Numbered from the stretch's first letter, positions 52,063 through 61,355 are shown. The stretch: 64,000 nt of DNA from Mariprofundus sp. UBA1536 (GCA_002323245.1 DCPU01000013.1:1-64000), one strand, 5' to 3'. The notes: generated by a model from the sequence alone, not told the origin. Translations and numbers: made by a program.

Positions 52063-54333
52063 ATGAGCGAAACAGTGGTAGAACGTACACCAGAAGTCGA
52101 AGCTTATTGGGAAGCCTTGGGTTGCCGATTCGCAGACGTGAATCGTGTATTTGATGAATGCATGACCGAAGCAACAACGCTTTTGTCAAAAGAAGGCATG
52201 GATTCTTATATCGAAAACGCACGCTTTATTGGTAAAATGGGGCGTGGCTCCGAGCCTTTATTGGTTTACTTGGAAGAAGCACCACGCGTTGCCTCCATTG
52301 TTGGTGAAGACGTGTTATCCGAAATCAAAGATTTCGTGTATTACCTTTCCACCAATACCAATTTTAAAGCCATCGTGCCATTTTTGCAGACGCTGGCATC
52401 AGTCACGCGCCGTTTGCATAGCATTGAGCAGCTTCATTATTATTTTAAGCTGCTAAAAGATATGGTCACGCGTACATCGGGTTCTGTACATGGTCACCAC
52501 ACCACATTCCCAAGCCCTGGTTTGCCCGACTTATTAAAACAAGCGCCAAGGCTTTTGAAGCTTTTGAGTATGGAAGGTTTTAAAAACTGGATTGATTACG
52601 GTATCAATTATTACCACAACCATCCAGAGCGCCAAATCGATTACTTCACACTGCAATCGGCCGATGCAAACGCTGTACTTCAGCGTGAACGTCATGGCAC
52701 GTTGTTGATTGATCATGAGCGCAAGCTTGATTTGTATATGCGCAGCTTGTGGCAAGACAGTGATTATTTGGTGCCCTACTCGCTTGCTTTTAGTGAGTTG
52801 CGTAAACCCATGCCGTATTACGATGATTTTGGCATTCGTTTACCTGATGTTTTTGACGACCTTAACGGTGTACGCGGCATTGATCGTTACCGTGCCACAC
52901 TTGGTCATATGGCAGCACACCGTCGCTGGAGCAGCAAAATGGTGGTCGACAACTGGAGTCCTTTCCAGCGTGTGGCTGTAGCGGTGTTTGAAGATTGCCG
53001 TGTGGATACTTTGGCTATTCGTATGTACCCTGGTTTGCGCCGTCGCTTCTTAGCATTACATCCCATCCCCAACGAAGAGGACTTGGTAAAAACCGAGCAG
53101 TCTCTTTTGCTGCTTCGTCTCGCTTTGGTTTCACGGGCGATTCTCGACCCAAACTTTAAAATCAGAGATGAAGTGCTTAATAGTTACGTGGAGCGTTTCC
53201 ATGCCATGATGGCAGATGGTGCTGAAGGCTCTAGCCGTGATGCGGCAGACATTGCTTTGTCATTTATTGCCAAAACCCGCCGCCAAACGGATTTATCCCC
53301 GAATGTTTACTTCGACAACACCGAGGTGGATTACCGCGATGATAATCGTCATCTGTGGATTTATATTGAATCTGGCGATGATGAAGACACCTTGTTTGAG
53401 CACTTAGAAGAACAAAAACAAGACGAAGACTCGTTTAAACTTCCGCCGCGGCACTACCATGAGTGGGATTATCAAGCAGCGCATTATCGCCCCGATTGGG
53501 TCAGTGTGTATGAAGCCGTTCATCCATCGGGTGATGCGACCCAGATTGATAGATTGCTGGAAAAACATTCTGCCTTGGCCAAGCGCCTCAAAGCCATTTT
53601 GGAAGCCTTGAAACCGCAACAAAAGGTGAGGATTCGTTATCAAGAAGAGGGATCTGAACTCGATTTGGATGTGGCGATTCGTTCATTGATCGATTTAAAG
53701 AGCGGCTCACAACCTGACATGCGCATCAATATGAGTCATAAGAATGATGGGCGTGATATTGCTGTGATGGTTGTCTTAGACTTATCCCAATCACTCAATG
53801 AAAGGGCTGCTGGCAGCTCGCAAACCATTCTTGAGTTATCACAAGAAGCGGTATCATTGCTCTCTTGGACCATTGACAAGTTGGGCGATAAATTTGCTAT
53901 TGCTGGTTTTAACTCCGACACACGTCACAACGTTCGCTATGCCCATATCAAAGGCTTTAGTGAAAGCTGGGGTACTGATGTGAAATCGCGTCTTGCCGCT
54001 ATGACGGCGCAATACTCAACACGAATGGGTGCTGCTATGCGTCATGCATCGCATTATCTGGAATCACAAAAAGCAGATAAGAAGTTGATGCTAATTCTCA
54101 CTGATGGTGAGCCTGCCGATATCGATGTCAGTGATGATCAATTGTTGATTCACGATACGCGTCAAGCTGTGAAAGAGCTCAACCAAAAAGGCATCTATAG
54201 CTACTGCATCAACCTTGATCCTAAGGCCGATGAATATGTGAAAGACATTTTTGGCAAGCAATACACCGTGATTGATCATATCGATCGCTTACCTGAGCAA
54301 CTGCCAAAAATCTTTATGGCATTGACAAAATAA
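52063..54333 (+). CDS. cbbO: CbbO, von Willebrand-domain RuBisCO activase adaptor
   Basis: A 756-residue adaptor that recruits CbbQ to RuBisCO. The long N-terminal part (about 1-550) is helical and CbbO-specific. The C-terminal VWA domain carries the MIDAS motif Asp573-Leu-Ser575-Gln-Ser577 in VMVVLDLSQSLN, a threonine in TRMGAAMRHA and Asp in ILTDGEPADID. Follows cbbQ by 10 bp; a terminator follows. Together with cbbQ it should keep CbbM active. Confidence 0.94.
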   Translation: MSETVVERTPEVEAYWEALGCRFADVNRVFDECMTEATTLLSKEGMDSYIENARFIGKMGRGSEPLLVYLEEAPRVASIVGEDVLSEIKDFVYYLSTNTNFKAIVPFLQTLASVTRRLHSIEQLHYYFKLLKDMVTRTSGSVHGHHTTFPSPGLPDLLKQAPRLLKLLSMEGFKNWIDYGINYYHNHPERQIDYFTLQSADANAVLQRERHGTLLIDHERKLDLYMRSLWQDSDYLVPYSLAFSELRKPMPYYDDFGIRLPDVFDDLNGVRGIDRYRATLGHMAAHRRWSSKMVVDNWSPFQRVAVAVFEDCRVDTLAIRMYPGLRRRFLALHPIPNEEDLVKTEQSLLLLRLALVSRAILDPNFKIRDEVLNSYVERFHAMMADGAEGSSRDAADIALSFIAKTRRQTDLSPNVYFDNTEVDYRDDNRHLWIYIESGDDEDTLFEHLEEQKQDEDSFKLPPRHYHEWDYQAAHYRPDWVSVYEAVHPSGDATQIDRLLEKHSALAKRLKAILEALKPQQKVRIRYQEEGSELDLDVAIRSLIDLKSGSQPDMRINMSHKNDGRDIAVMVVLDLSQSLNERAAGSSQTILELSQEAVSLLSWTIDKLGDKFAIAGFNSDTRHNVRYAHIKGFSESWGTDVKSRLAAMTAQYSTRMGAAMRHASHYLESQKADKKLMLILTDGEPADIDVSDDQLLIHDTRQAVKELNQKGIYSYCINLDPKADEYVKDIFGKQYTVIDHIDRLPEQLPKIFMALTK

Positions 54334-54355
54334 GTCATTACTACAAAAACGAATC

Positions 54356-54384
54356 AGCCGACCCATCGTGGTCGGCTTTTTTTT
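54356..54384 (+). terminator. rho-independent terminator of cbbQO
   Basis: agccgacc (54356-54363) pairs with ggtcggct (54370-54377) around a six-base loop and is followed by eight T, 22 bases after the cbbO stop. Confidence 0.92.
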
Positions 54385-54412
54385 GCTCAATTCATAAAGT
54401 TCATAGCTATGC

Positions 54413-54442
54413 TTGACAGCCCATCGGCTGCGTACATACAAT
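54413..54442 (+). promoter_or_regulatory. sigma-70 promoter of brnTA, start predicted at the ATG
   Basis: TTGACA at 54413-54418 and TACAAT at 54437-54442 are separated by 18 bases. The -10 box ends seven bases before the brnT ATG at 54449, so transcription should begin at about the A of the start codon. No ribosome-binding site is present, which points to a leaderless mRNA. Confidence 0.75.
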
Positions 54443-54448
54443 ATACAT

Positions 54449-54736
54449 ATGATTAACTTCGAATGGGATAATATTAAAGCCATCGCAAATGAAAAAAAGC
54501 ATGGCGTTACATTTGAAGAAGCAAAGTCAGTGTTTTTTGACGATCTCGCCATTCAATTTTATGACAACGACAACAACGATAGTGAAGATCGTTTTTTGAT
54601 GCTTGGCCTAAGTCATGATTTTAGAGTATTAATTGTTTGCCACTATGAAAGACATAAAGGTGGAACCATCCGAATTATTTCAGCACGCAAAGCAACAAAG
54701 AAAGAACGCAAATATTATGAAGGAGGCGAATCATGA
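54449..54736 (+). CDS. brnT: BrnT-family toxin
   Basis: A 95-residue RelE-like BrnT toxin: INFEWDNIKAIANEKKHGVTF at the start, the conserved EDRFLMLGLS and LIVCHYERHKGGTIRIISARKATKKERK end. Arg/Lys/Glu/His residues in these segments match the ribonuclease site of BrnT. The start is ATG 54449, since an in-frame start 36 bp upstream lies inside the promoter. It overlaps brnA by 4 bp. Confidence 0.9.
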   Translation: MINFEWDNIKAIANEKKHGVTFEEAKSVFFDDLAIQFYDNDNNDSEDRFLMLGLSHDFRVLIVCHYERHKGGTIRIISARKATKKERKYYEGGES

Positions 54737-54951
54737 AACATGAATACGATTTATCAAAAATGAAATCCAGAAAAAACCCTTATGCTTCGAAATTAAAAAA
54801 ACCAGTCACCATGCGCCTGAGTGAAGATGTGATTGATTATTTTAAAGAGATGGCTGTTGATGCCGATGTACCGTACCAAACGCTGATCAACTTATACCTG
54901 CGCGACTGCTTGGTTCAGCATAGAAAGCTTGATATCTCTTGGCACCAATAA
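54733..54951 (+). CDS. brnA: BrnA-family antitoxin
   Basis: A 72-residue ribbon-helix-helix protein: the middle KPVTMRLSEDVIDYFKEMA forms the beta-strand and first helix, followed by the second helix VPYQTLINLYLRDCL. It neutralises BrnT and represses the promoter. It has an ggaggcg ribosome-binding site and overlaps the brnT stop. As in most type II modules of this family the toxin gene comes first. Confidence 0.9.
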   Translation: MKHEYDLSKMKSRKNPYASKLKKPVTMRLSEDVIDYFKEMAVDADVPYQTLINLYLRDCLVQHRKLDISWHQ

Positions 54952-54979
54952 TTCAGATACAAACCCTAAGGAATTGAAC

Positions 54980-55516
54980 ATGCCAAAAACACAAATCAAG
55001 ACACCCTCCCCTATCCTTGTTGGTTTGATGGGCTGCGGCAAAAGCAGCATTGGTAGGAAGCTGGCCAAACATCTTGAACTGCCGCTGATTGATTTGGATG
55101 ATTATATCGTTGAAAAAGCTGGCAAAAGTATTCCGCAAATTTTTGCCGAAGATGGTGAAGAAGCTTTTCGTGATTTGGAAACTGCTGCGCTTAAAGAAGT
55201 GCTGGGCAAACAAGCCGTGCTTGCCACGGGTGGCGGAGCAATCATGCGCGAAGAAAATCGCGCCTTACTTAAAAACCACCCACCAGTCATTTGGCTCAAA
55301 GCCAGTCCTGAATTTTTAGCCCATCGTATTGATGGCGACAGCAACCGCCCATTGATTGCCGCAGGTGAAACATTAAGCAAGCTCCAAGCTTTGGCGGATG
55401 TTCGTTACCCGCTCTATAAAGCTTGCGCCGATTTCACGCTGCCACGCGGCAAAATGTCCAAACGCAAAGCTTTGAAAGTGATTCTGAAATTCTTGAGAAA
55501 GTACAAAGACAAATAA
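54980..55516 (+). CDS. aroK: shikimate kinase
   Basis: Phosphorylates shikimate at O3 in the chorismate pathway. The 178-residue protein has Walker A GLMGCGKSS (15-23), DLDDYIVEKAGKSIPQIF (shikimate-binding Asp), DLETAAL and the ATGGGAI motif, with the lid Arg in DSNRPLI. Start ATG 54980 is preferred over an upstream ATG because aagga lies 9 bases before it. Not joined with aroB here; it stands alone after brnTA. Confidence 0.95.
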   Translation: MPKTQIKTPSPILVGLMGCGKSSIGRKLAKHLELPLIDLDDYIVEKAGKSIPQIFAEDGEEAFRDLETAALKEVLGKQAVLATGGGAIMREENRALLKNHPPVIWLKASPEFLAHRIDGDSNRPLIAAGETLSKLQALADVRYPLYKACADFTLPRGKMSKRKALKVILKFLRKYKDK

Positions 55517-55523
55517 GCATTTA

Positions 55524-55982
55524 TCACGGCTTGTGATGTTTAGTTAAAATCCTATCCAAATGATTGGCAAAAGCTTGCCTATCAGTATGACTAAACGCTG
55601 CTTGGCCGCCTGTATTCACACCCGTTTGGCGCAGCTCATCCATAAAATCACGCAAGTTTAAGCGGGCTCTGATGTTGTCATTGGTAAACAGCTCACCACG
55701 CACGCTTAAAGCAAACCCACCCTTAGGAACCACTTCAGCCGCCAGCGGAATATCGCTGGTAATCACCAAATCCCCTGCTTGCATCAACGCCACAATTTTT
55801 TGATCAGCCACATCAAAACCAGCCCCCACATGCAACATATGAATAAAGGCAGAGCGCGGCAGTTGCAGCTTTTGATTGGCCACAAATGTTGTTTGAATTT
55901 GCCGTTTATCGGCAGCCTTATACAAAATTTCTTTGATGGGTATTGGGCATGCGTCGGCATCCACCCATATTTTCATAGGCAA
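55524..55982 (-). CDS. YaiI/YqxD family (UPF0178) protein
   Basis: A 152-residue protein with the DUF188 signature at its start (KIWVDADACPIPIKEIL), TSDIPLA and the C-terminal GVNTGG-QAAFSHTDRQAF stretch. The fold is PIN-like, and a nuclease role has been suggested but not shown. The frame can start at TTG 55982 or ATG 55976; homologues begin with the latter. It converges on aroK with a 7-bp gap. Confidence 0.88.
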   Translation of the reverse strand: MPMKIWVDADACPIPIKEILYKAADKRQIQTTFVANQKLQLPRSAFIHMLHVGAGFDVADQKIVALMQAGDLVITSDIPLAAEVVPKGGFALSVRGELFTNDNIRARLNLRDFMDELRQTGVNTGGQAAFSHTDRQAFANHLDRILTKHHKP

Positions 55983-55987
55983 CAGTT

Positions 55988-56590
55988 TTATCCCTTTGTC
56001 GCAGTGACCAAGAATATCGGAAAGGTCTTACAATCTTTAAGCACGGTATATGCAGTATCAAATGCAATGCCTGTAAAACCAGCTGCTTCCATGGTGCCTG
56101 CCAAAGCATCGCGGCCAAAACCATCATGATAAACCCCATCAATATCTGCTGGATGAAAAGAGCCATCTTCAGTATCCAAATCAGCAATCGCCACTTTCCC
56201 GCCGGGATTTAAATGCGCCAGTAAGGTCTGCATCAAACCTTTGGTATCTTCCACATGGTGCATAGCCATAGCACTGACAATCACATCAAACTTATCGGAT
56301 GTGGGTTGCTGTAAAATATCTTGGCAAAGCACATCCACTTTACCCTTAAGCTCTTCTTTAGCCGCCAAGCGCTCCAGCATAGCTGGCGATATATCTACTG
56401 CCAAAACCCGCCCGACTTTTGCCGCGATATGCCCGCAAACAAGGCCAGTGCCGGCACCAAAATCCATCACCTGCATATCAGGTGTAAAATTGATATGGCT
56501 GAGCATGGCAGATGCAATACCCGCTGAGAGCTGCTGCTTGGCATCATCGGCATCCCAATCACCTGCTTTGGCTGAAAATAAATCCGTCAT
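55988..56590 (-). CDS. SAM-dependent methyltransferase
   Basis: A 200-residue class I methyltransferase. Motif I is VMDFGAGTGLVCGHIA, followed by VLAVDISPAMLERL and the D in VIVSAMAMHHVED, then a post-motif region with GGKVAIADLDTED. The acceptor is unknown. It is 5 bp from the YaiI gene and probably cotranscribed. 77 bp separate it from the hflX stop. Confidence 0.85.
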   Translation of the reverse strand: MTDLFSAKAGDWDADDAKQQLSAGIASAMLSHINFTPDMQVMDFGAGTGLVCGHIAAKVGRVLAVDISPAMLERLAAKEELKGKVDVLCQDILQQPTSDKFDVIVSAMAMHHVEDTKGLMQTLLAHLNPGGKVAIADLDTEDGSFHPADIDGVYHDGFGRDALAGTMEAAGFTGIAFDTAYTVLKDCKTFPIFLVTATKG

Positions 56591-56667
56591 ATAAAATCCT
56601 TATCGTGTAAAGTATTTGGGTTTAGCACGGTCGCAAATGCAACCAATCATTCAATTTGGCATAAAAC

Positions 56668-57957
56668 TTAAGTAACCACCCATTGCTGCACATAACCTTG
56701 AAACTTGGGCGACATGCGCACCCAAATATTCAGATCATCGGCATTAGCTTGTTGCTTGAGCACAGAACCGTGTTCATGGCACCAGGCCAGCGTCTTACCA
56801 TCAGATAGGGGCAAGCGTAGCTGCAGCTCGACCATATTCAGTTCGCTCCATTTGCCCAGCAGCGCCAGCAAATCATCCACGCCTTGGCCTGTGTGCGCAG
56901 ATAAGGCGATGCGACTGCCATTGATGTCTTCGCGAATTGTTGTTTTCACATGCGGAGCCAAATCGACTTTGTTTAATACTTCAATCATGGGCGGAGCGTA
57001 ATCACCATCAAGGCCAAGCTCTTCTAAAGTTTGCAATACCACAGCTTTATGATTTTTACTTTCAGGATCAGCAATATCGCGCACATGCAAAATCAAATCG
57101 GCTTCAATCACCTCTTCCAAAGTGGCGCGAAATGCATCCACCAATTCATGCGGTAATTCCTGCACAAAACCCACAGTGTCCGACATCATCAATGTGACGC
57201 CGTTTTTGAGTTTGGTTTGACGAAGCGTGGGGTCTAACGTGGCAAAGAGTTGGTCGGCCACATAGGCATCAGCCTTGGTGATATGATTAAAGAGCGTTGA
57301 TTTGCCAGCATTGGTATAACCCACCAAAGCTACGGTAAGAATATCTCGGCGCTTGCGGCCATCGCGCTGGGTTGAACGCATTTGACGCACTTTCGCCAAA
57401 TCATTCTCCACCACCTTGATTTTATCGCGAATCATCCGCCTATCGAGCTCCAACTGGCGCTCACCTGGACCACCCATAAAACCCACACCGCCGCGTTGAC
57501 GCTCAAGATGCGTCCAACTCTTCACCAACCTACTGATTTGGTAATTCAGGCTAGCCAGCTCCACCTGCATCACCCCTTCCCTTGTTTTGGCGCGGGCAGC
57601 AAAGATTTCTAAAATCAAACCCGTTCTGTCCACCACTTTGGTGTTAAACGCTTTTTCCAAATTACGCTGCTGAATGGGCGAGAGCTGATGATCAACAAAC
57701 ACCACAGCGACCTCTTCCATTTCAGCAACATGGGCAACTTCATCTGCTTGGCCAGGGCCAATGAGCGTGGATGGTAATACTTTTCGCACCTTCACCACTT
57801 GGGAATGCACAAGTTCACAGCCACAAGAAAGTACCAATCGCTCAAATTCTTCTTGGCGGGAGGCGCTGGTATGCTCGCTCCAGCGTTTATCAGCCAAGCG
57901 CGGATGCAGGGCAATCACCCGATCCAGCGCTTGTTTTGTTTCAATCATTTCACTCAT
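56668..57957 (-). CDS. hflX: GTPase HflX
   Basis: A 429-residue translational GTPase that rescues stalled or hibernating ribosomes. N-terminal HflX domain (about 1-200; SCGCELVHSQVVKVRKV, FVDHQLSPIQQRNLE, GGVGFMGGPGERQLELDRR) then the G domain: G1 VGYTNAGKS (212-220), DTVGFVQELP, NKVD and SAHTGQG. Stands alone here, away from hfq-hflKC. Confidence 0.95.
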   Translation of the reverse strand: MSEMIETKQALDRVIALHPRLADKRWSEHTSASRQEEFERLVLSCGCELVHSQVVKVRKVLPSTLIGPGQADEVAHVAEMEEVAVVFVDHQLSPIQQRNLEKAFNTKVVDRTGLILEIFAARAKTREGVMQVELASLNYQISRLVKSWTHLERQRGGVGFMGGPGERQLELDRRMIRDKIKVVENDLAKVRQMRSTQRDGRKRRDILTVALVGYTNAGKSTLFNHITKADAYVADQLFATLDPTLRQTKLKNGVTLMMSDTVGFVQELPHELVDAFRATLEEVIEADLILHVRDIADPESKNHKAVVLQTLEELGLDGDYAPPMIEVLNKVDLAPHVKTTIREDINGSRIALSAHTGQGVDDLLALLGKWSELNMVELQLRLPLSDGKTLAWCHEHGSVLKQQANADDLNIWVRMSPKFQGYVQQWVVT

Positions 57958-58018
57958 TAAATACCCGCAATTTTTCTCCGTTCATTGACAAATCGCAGCG
58001 TAAACCAACACTACGCCA

Positions 58019-58504
58019 ATGCAACGCTTGGTAGCACTTATCACACTTACAACTTTCCTGCTTGTCGTAGCCATTCCAGCTATGCCTGTTGCCCAAGCCT
58101 GCGCCCATAAATCTGCTGCCAGCAGCAATGATGATTCATGTGGCTCTGCTTGTCATGATGAAAGCGCCACACTTACCCCCGAAGATATGAACATGAGCGA
58201 TATGGACATGGATATGCCAAGTGCTGCAAATCCTGCCAAAGCTTCCACTTCAAAAGAATCTGTAACAAAAGAGTCCGTCGCTAAAGCAACCATCACCAAG
58301 GAAAAAGCGCCCCGTTGCCGCATCGAATGTGGTTGTGGCTGCAATTCATCACCCGACAAATTCCCAGTTTTGCTTACTCCCCATATACCAGCTTCGTTTC
58401 AATCAAGCATCACCATTGAAAAAAACCAAGCTGAAGCCACTTCGGCAGCAGCATTGATCACCAGCAGCACCCCGCCCAACATCCCCCCTCCACGACTCGC
58501 CTAA
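58019..58504 (+). CDS. exported Cys/Met-rich protein, possibly metal-binding
   Basis: A 161-residue exported protein not matched to any named family. Signal peptide (1-26), then cysteines at 28, 41, 45, 100, 104, 106 and 108, two of these in RCRIECGCGC. A run MNMSDMDMDMP (57-67) is rich in Met and Asp, followed by a Lys/Ser/Ala/Thr repeat-like linker and a Pro-rich end. Cys and Met clusters fit Cu(I) binding. It is divergent from hflX (61 bp) and is followed by a weak terminator and then the copper cluster genes. Confidence 0.6.
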   Translation: MQRLVALITLTTFLLVVAIPAMPVAQACAHKSAASSNDDSCGSACHDESATLTPEDMNMSDMDMDMPSAANPAKASTSKESVTKESVAKATITKEKAPRCRIECGCGCNSSPDKFPVLLTPHIPASFQSSITIEKNQAEATSAAALITSSTPPNIPPPRLA

Positions 58505-58523
58505 TATTCTAATCGGCTTTAAA

Positions 58524-58547
58524 CACACAACTCTGTGTGCGTTTTTT
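58524..58547 (+). terminator. weak rho-independent terminator
   Basis: cacaca (58524-58529) and tgtgtg (58534-58539) close a four-base loop followed by cg and six T. It lies 20 bases after the Cys/Met-rich gene and 59 bases before the lipoprotein start, so it may separate the two units partly. Confidence 0.5.
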
Positions 58548-58605
58548 GGTGCGCCTTTTGAACAGGTTTTTAGCACCCATATTTAGAATATTGGAGAATT
58601 TAAAC

Positions 58606-60369
58606 GTGAAAATCACATCGATATTAAAGATGTTTGCTTTGGCATTGGTCATCGCAGGCACCCTTGCCGCATGCGGGCAAGACGACAATACAACGAGCAA
58701 TAACAATACCTCAACAACCACCATCACGGGCCAGGCCATAGCTGGTGCAGTTACTGGTCAAGTCCATGTGCATGATGGTAATGATACGCATTTGGTAACA
58801 GGCACTGTCACCAACGGCGTATTTTCAGTCGACCTTCCAAACACAGCATTATCGCAAAGCCTCGATTTTGAAGTGAATGGTACTTATCGCGATGAAGTGT
58901 CAGGCGCAACTGTAACTTTAACTGCCGCTAACCCATTGGCATTACGCACTGCAGCCAATGCATTTACTGCTGGCGTGGCAGGCAATGCACCCATCACCCC
59001 GGGCAGCAGTATTATTCGTGCTTTGGTTGTTAGTCATGGCAAAACACTGAGCGAAGCCGAAACTGCATTTAACACTGCATTTGGCTACACACCAGACCTG
59101 ACTGTGCGCCCATTTGACCCATACACAACCACAATCACCAACCAAACTACAGCTGACCAGGAAGCTGCATTTCGTGTAGGGCATATGAGCCAACTGGGGG
59201 CTGATTTGGGGCTGAATGCCACCGACTTGGCAGCCATGCCAGCATCGTTTGCCGCAGACCTTGCTGATGGCAAACTGGATGGTCTGGATGCGCTAAATGC
59301 ACACATTAACTTTACCAGCAGCAGTGTAGATTTATATGCGATGCATACCACCACACCAATCGCCAATCGTTTGGTGATTGCTGTCTCTAACTTTACTGGA
59401 AGTGCTGCTAATGTTGCCGGCGTCACCCCGCCAACAATGGGCTTACCGCCTTTGGTGGGCGATGCCGCTGGCACCACAAAACAGCTCACATTGGCAGATG
59501 GCACCCTCATCAATGTCAAGATGGAGTCAGTGAATTCTGCGCCTTTCCAAACCGGGTTCCGAAATGTCCGAACAAGCCACAAATTTACTTTAACCAATGC
59601 TGCAACAGGGCTGCCTTATACAGCCTCCAATATCATGATCATGCCTATGATGTATATGAACAGCGGACATAATCATGGTTCTCCCCACGCAATGGTGGAC
59701 AACACTAATGCAGCGACGGGCATTTATACTTCTGACATTTACTACCTGATGGCATCTGGCATGAATGGCATGCCGATGGGGCAATGGCAATTGGATGTGC
59801 AACTGGGTGATAACACAGTTGGCGCAAACATGATGGATCCTTATGCCCACACATTCTTTTATCCCAATGTGATGATGAATATGGGCACTGATGTGTTGAT
59901 GGACAGGCTCAATTCTGCCAACGACACATGGACCAATATGATGGGAATGACAACACCACGCGAATACCGCGTTTGGTTAAAAGATATTACCGTCAATGGT
60001 GCTGGTGGTCATGATGTGACTGTATTTGTATCCACCCAAAACATGGCCAATATGGCTATGGGTGGTATGGCTATGGCACATAGCCCGATGAGTTTCCCTG
60101 CTGTGTATGCTGGGCAAACACTTGAGGGTCCATTAAGTGGCATGTCACGCCCCACTTACTCTCTCGCCTCTGTTGCTGTCACCATCAATGGCAGCGCGGC
60201 AACCCCCGTGATGATGGGCATGATGAACACTGGTGAGTACAAGGTAGTCGGCTTAGCAGGCTTAACTTCTGCTGCTCCAGCCACGCTTGATATAACGCTA
60301 ACTGTCGATGGTAATGTTATGAAAACTACGGCAGGCAACAACGCCACACTTAGCTTTACTGCACCATGA
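58606..60369 (+). CDS. large Met/His-rich lipoprotein
   Basis: A 587-residue lipoprotein: signal peptide with lipobox LAAC23, a Ser/Thr/Asn linker, then repeated beta-rich stretches (TGQVHVHDGNDTHLVTG and following). The middle and end are strikingly rich in Met and His: NSGHNHGSPHAM (about 348-359), GMNGMPMGQW, MANMAMGGMAMAHSPM (about 480-495) and MMGMMNTGE. GTG 58606 is chosen since ggag lies 9 bases upstream and the lipobox fits; an ATG at 58537 adds residues ahead of the signal peptide. It overlaps the next gene by 4 bp. Unknown family; copper binding is inferred from composition. Confidence 0.65.
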   Translation: MKITSILKMFALALVIAGTLAACGQDDNTTSNNNTSTTTITGQAIAGAVTGQVHVHDGNDTHLVTGTVTNGVFSVDLPNTALSQSLDFEVNGTYRDEVSGATVTLTAANPLALRTAANAFTAGVAGNAPITPGSSIIRALVVSHGKTLSEAETAFNTAFGYTPDLTVRPFDPYTTTITNQTTADQEAAFRVGHMSQLGADLGLNATDLAAMPASFAADLADGKLDGLDALNAHINFTSSSVDLYAMHTTTPIANRLVIAVSNFTGSAANVAGVTPPTMGLPPLVGDAAGTTKQLTLADGTLINVKMESVNSAPFQTGFRNVRTSHKFTLTNAATGLPYTASNIMIMPMMYMNSGHNHGSPHAMVDNTNAATGIYTSDIYYLMASGMNGMPMGQWQLDVQLGDNTVGANMMDPYAHTFFYPNVMMNMGTDVLMDRLNSANDTWTNMMGMTTPREYRVWLKDITVNGAGGHDVTVFVSTQNMANMAMGGMAMAHSPMSFPAVYAGQTLEGPLSGMSRPTYSLASVAVTINGSAATPVMMGMMNTGEYKVVGLAGLTSAAPATLDITLTVDGNVMKTTAGNNATLSFTAP

Positions 60370-61355
60370 TGACACTTAAAGATGTATGGATGACCCTTTC
60401 GGGGGTCATCTTCTTTGCAGTTTCGTTCAATGTGATGCCTACGACTACGCTTGCAGCTTCGTGCTGTGGTGGCGGTTCGGGTGCGGGATTACTTTTGCCC
60501 AAGCTCAAGGACAATATGGTTGGCATCACCATTGATTATGAAAAATATGATGGCTTCTGGGATAATGAAGGGTTATGGCGTGCTGACCCTGCAGGTTCTT
60601 CACTAAGCCAAACACGATTCAATATGGGTTATGCCAAACGCATAACCCCCAACTGGCAAGCATCGATAGGCTTACCCTATGTGCGCAATGACAATGAATA
60701 CAGTCAGAACACCTTTAAGAATAAAGGTTTAGGCGATAGCACCATAAGCCTTTGGTATGAAGCTTTTGATGAGATTACCTGCACTTTCTTGGTCGAGACT
60801 TGGGAAGATTTAAAGCCAGCCATGTATTTTGGCGCAACCCTGAATCTACCCACAGGCATTTCACCCTATGATGATGTGCAAAACAATTTTGATATCACAG
60901 GGCGCGGCTTTTATCGCTTAGACATGCAAGCACTGTTTGATAAAACAGTGTATCCATGGAATGCCTCGATTGCTTTTAATTATGGCACCCATCTGCAACG
61001 CAGCATCAATCGGGAATATGGTGCTTATGTGGAGCCATATACCAAGAAGCTTGGCGATCGAAAGAGCATTAGCATCAGTGCTGGGTACACAGTGTTTCTC
61101 AAAGAGCAAGACACGCTCACGTTTACCGCTGCATATTCGGATATGCGTGAAGATAAAAGCACCATTGCTGGCTTAGAAGATAGCACATCAGGCATGAAAC
61201 GTCGCGGTTTTGCTTTCACCACTGTTTGGGCATCAGCCGATAAAAGCGATGTGTACAAGCTTACCTTTAGCCATGCTCCACAATACAATGATTGGGGTCA
61301 AAACTTTCCCACCACCCAAATTTTATCAATGGGGGTAACCCATGCCTATGATTAA
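60366..61355 (+). CDS. outer-membrane beta-barrel-like protein with CCGG N-terminus
   Basis: A 329-residue exported protein: signal peptide ending near TTTLAAS (about residue 32), then SCCGGGSGAG at the mature N-terminus and amphipathic beta-strand repeats with many aromatic residues, ending in VTHAYD. The pattern suggests an outer-membrane barrel (possibly phenol-degradation MetA-like or transporter). The adjacent cysteine pair in the mature N-terminus could bind metal. Overlaps the lipoprotein gene by 4 bp and the next by 14 bp, so it is part of one operon. Confidence 0.6.
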   Translation: MMTLKDVWMTLSGVIFFAVSFNVMPTTTLAASCCGGGSGAGLLLPKLKDNMVGITIDYEKYDGFWDNEGLWRADPAGSSLSQTRFNMGYAKRITPNWQASIGLPYVRNDNEYSQNTFKNKGLGDSTISLWYEAFDEITCTFLVETWEDLKPAMYFGATLNLPTGISPYDDVQNNFDITGRGFYRLDMQALFDKTVYPWNASIAFNYGTHLQRSINREYGAYVEPYTKKLGDRKSISISAGYTVFLKEQDTLTFTAAYSDMREDKSTIAGLEDSTSGMKRRGFAFTTVWASADKSDVYKLTFSHAPQYNDWGQNFPTTQILSMGVTHAYD

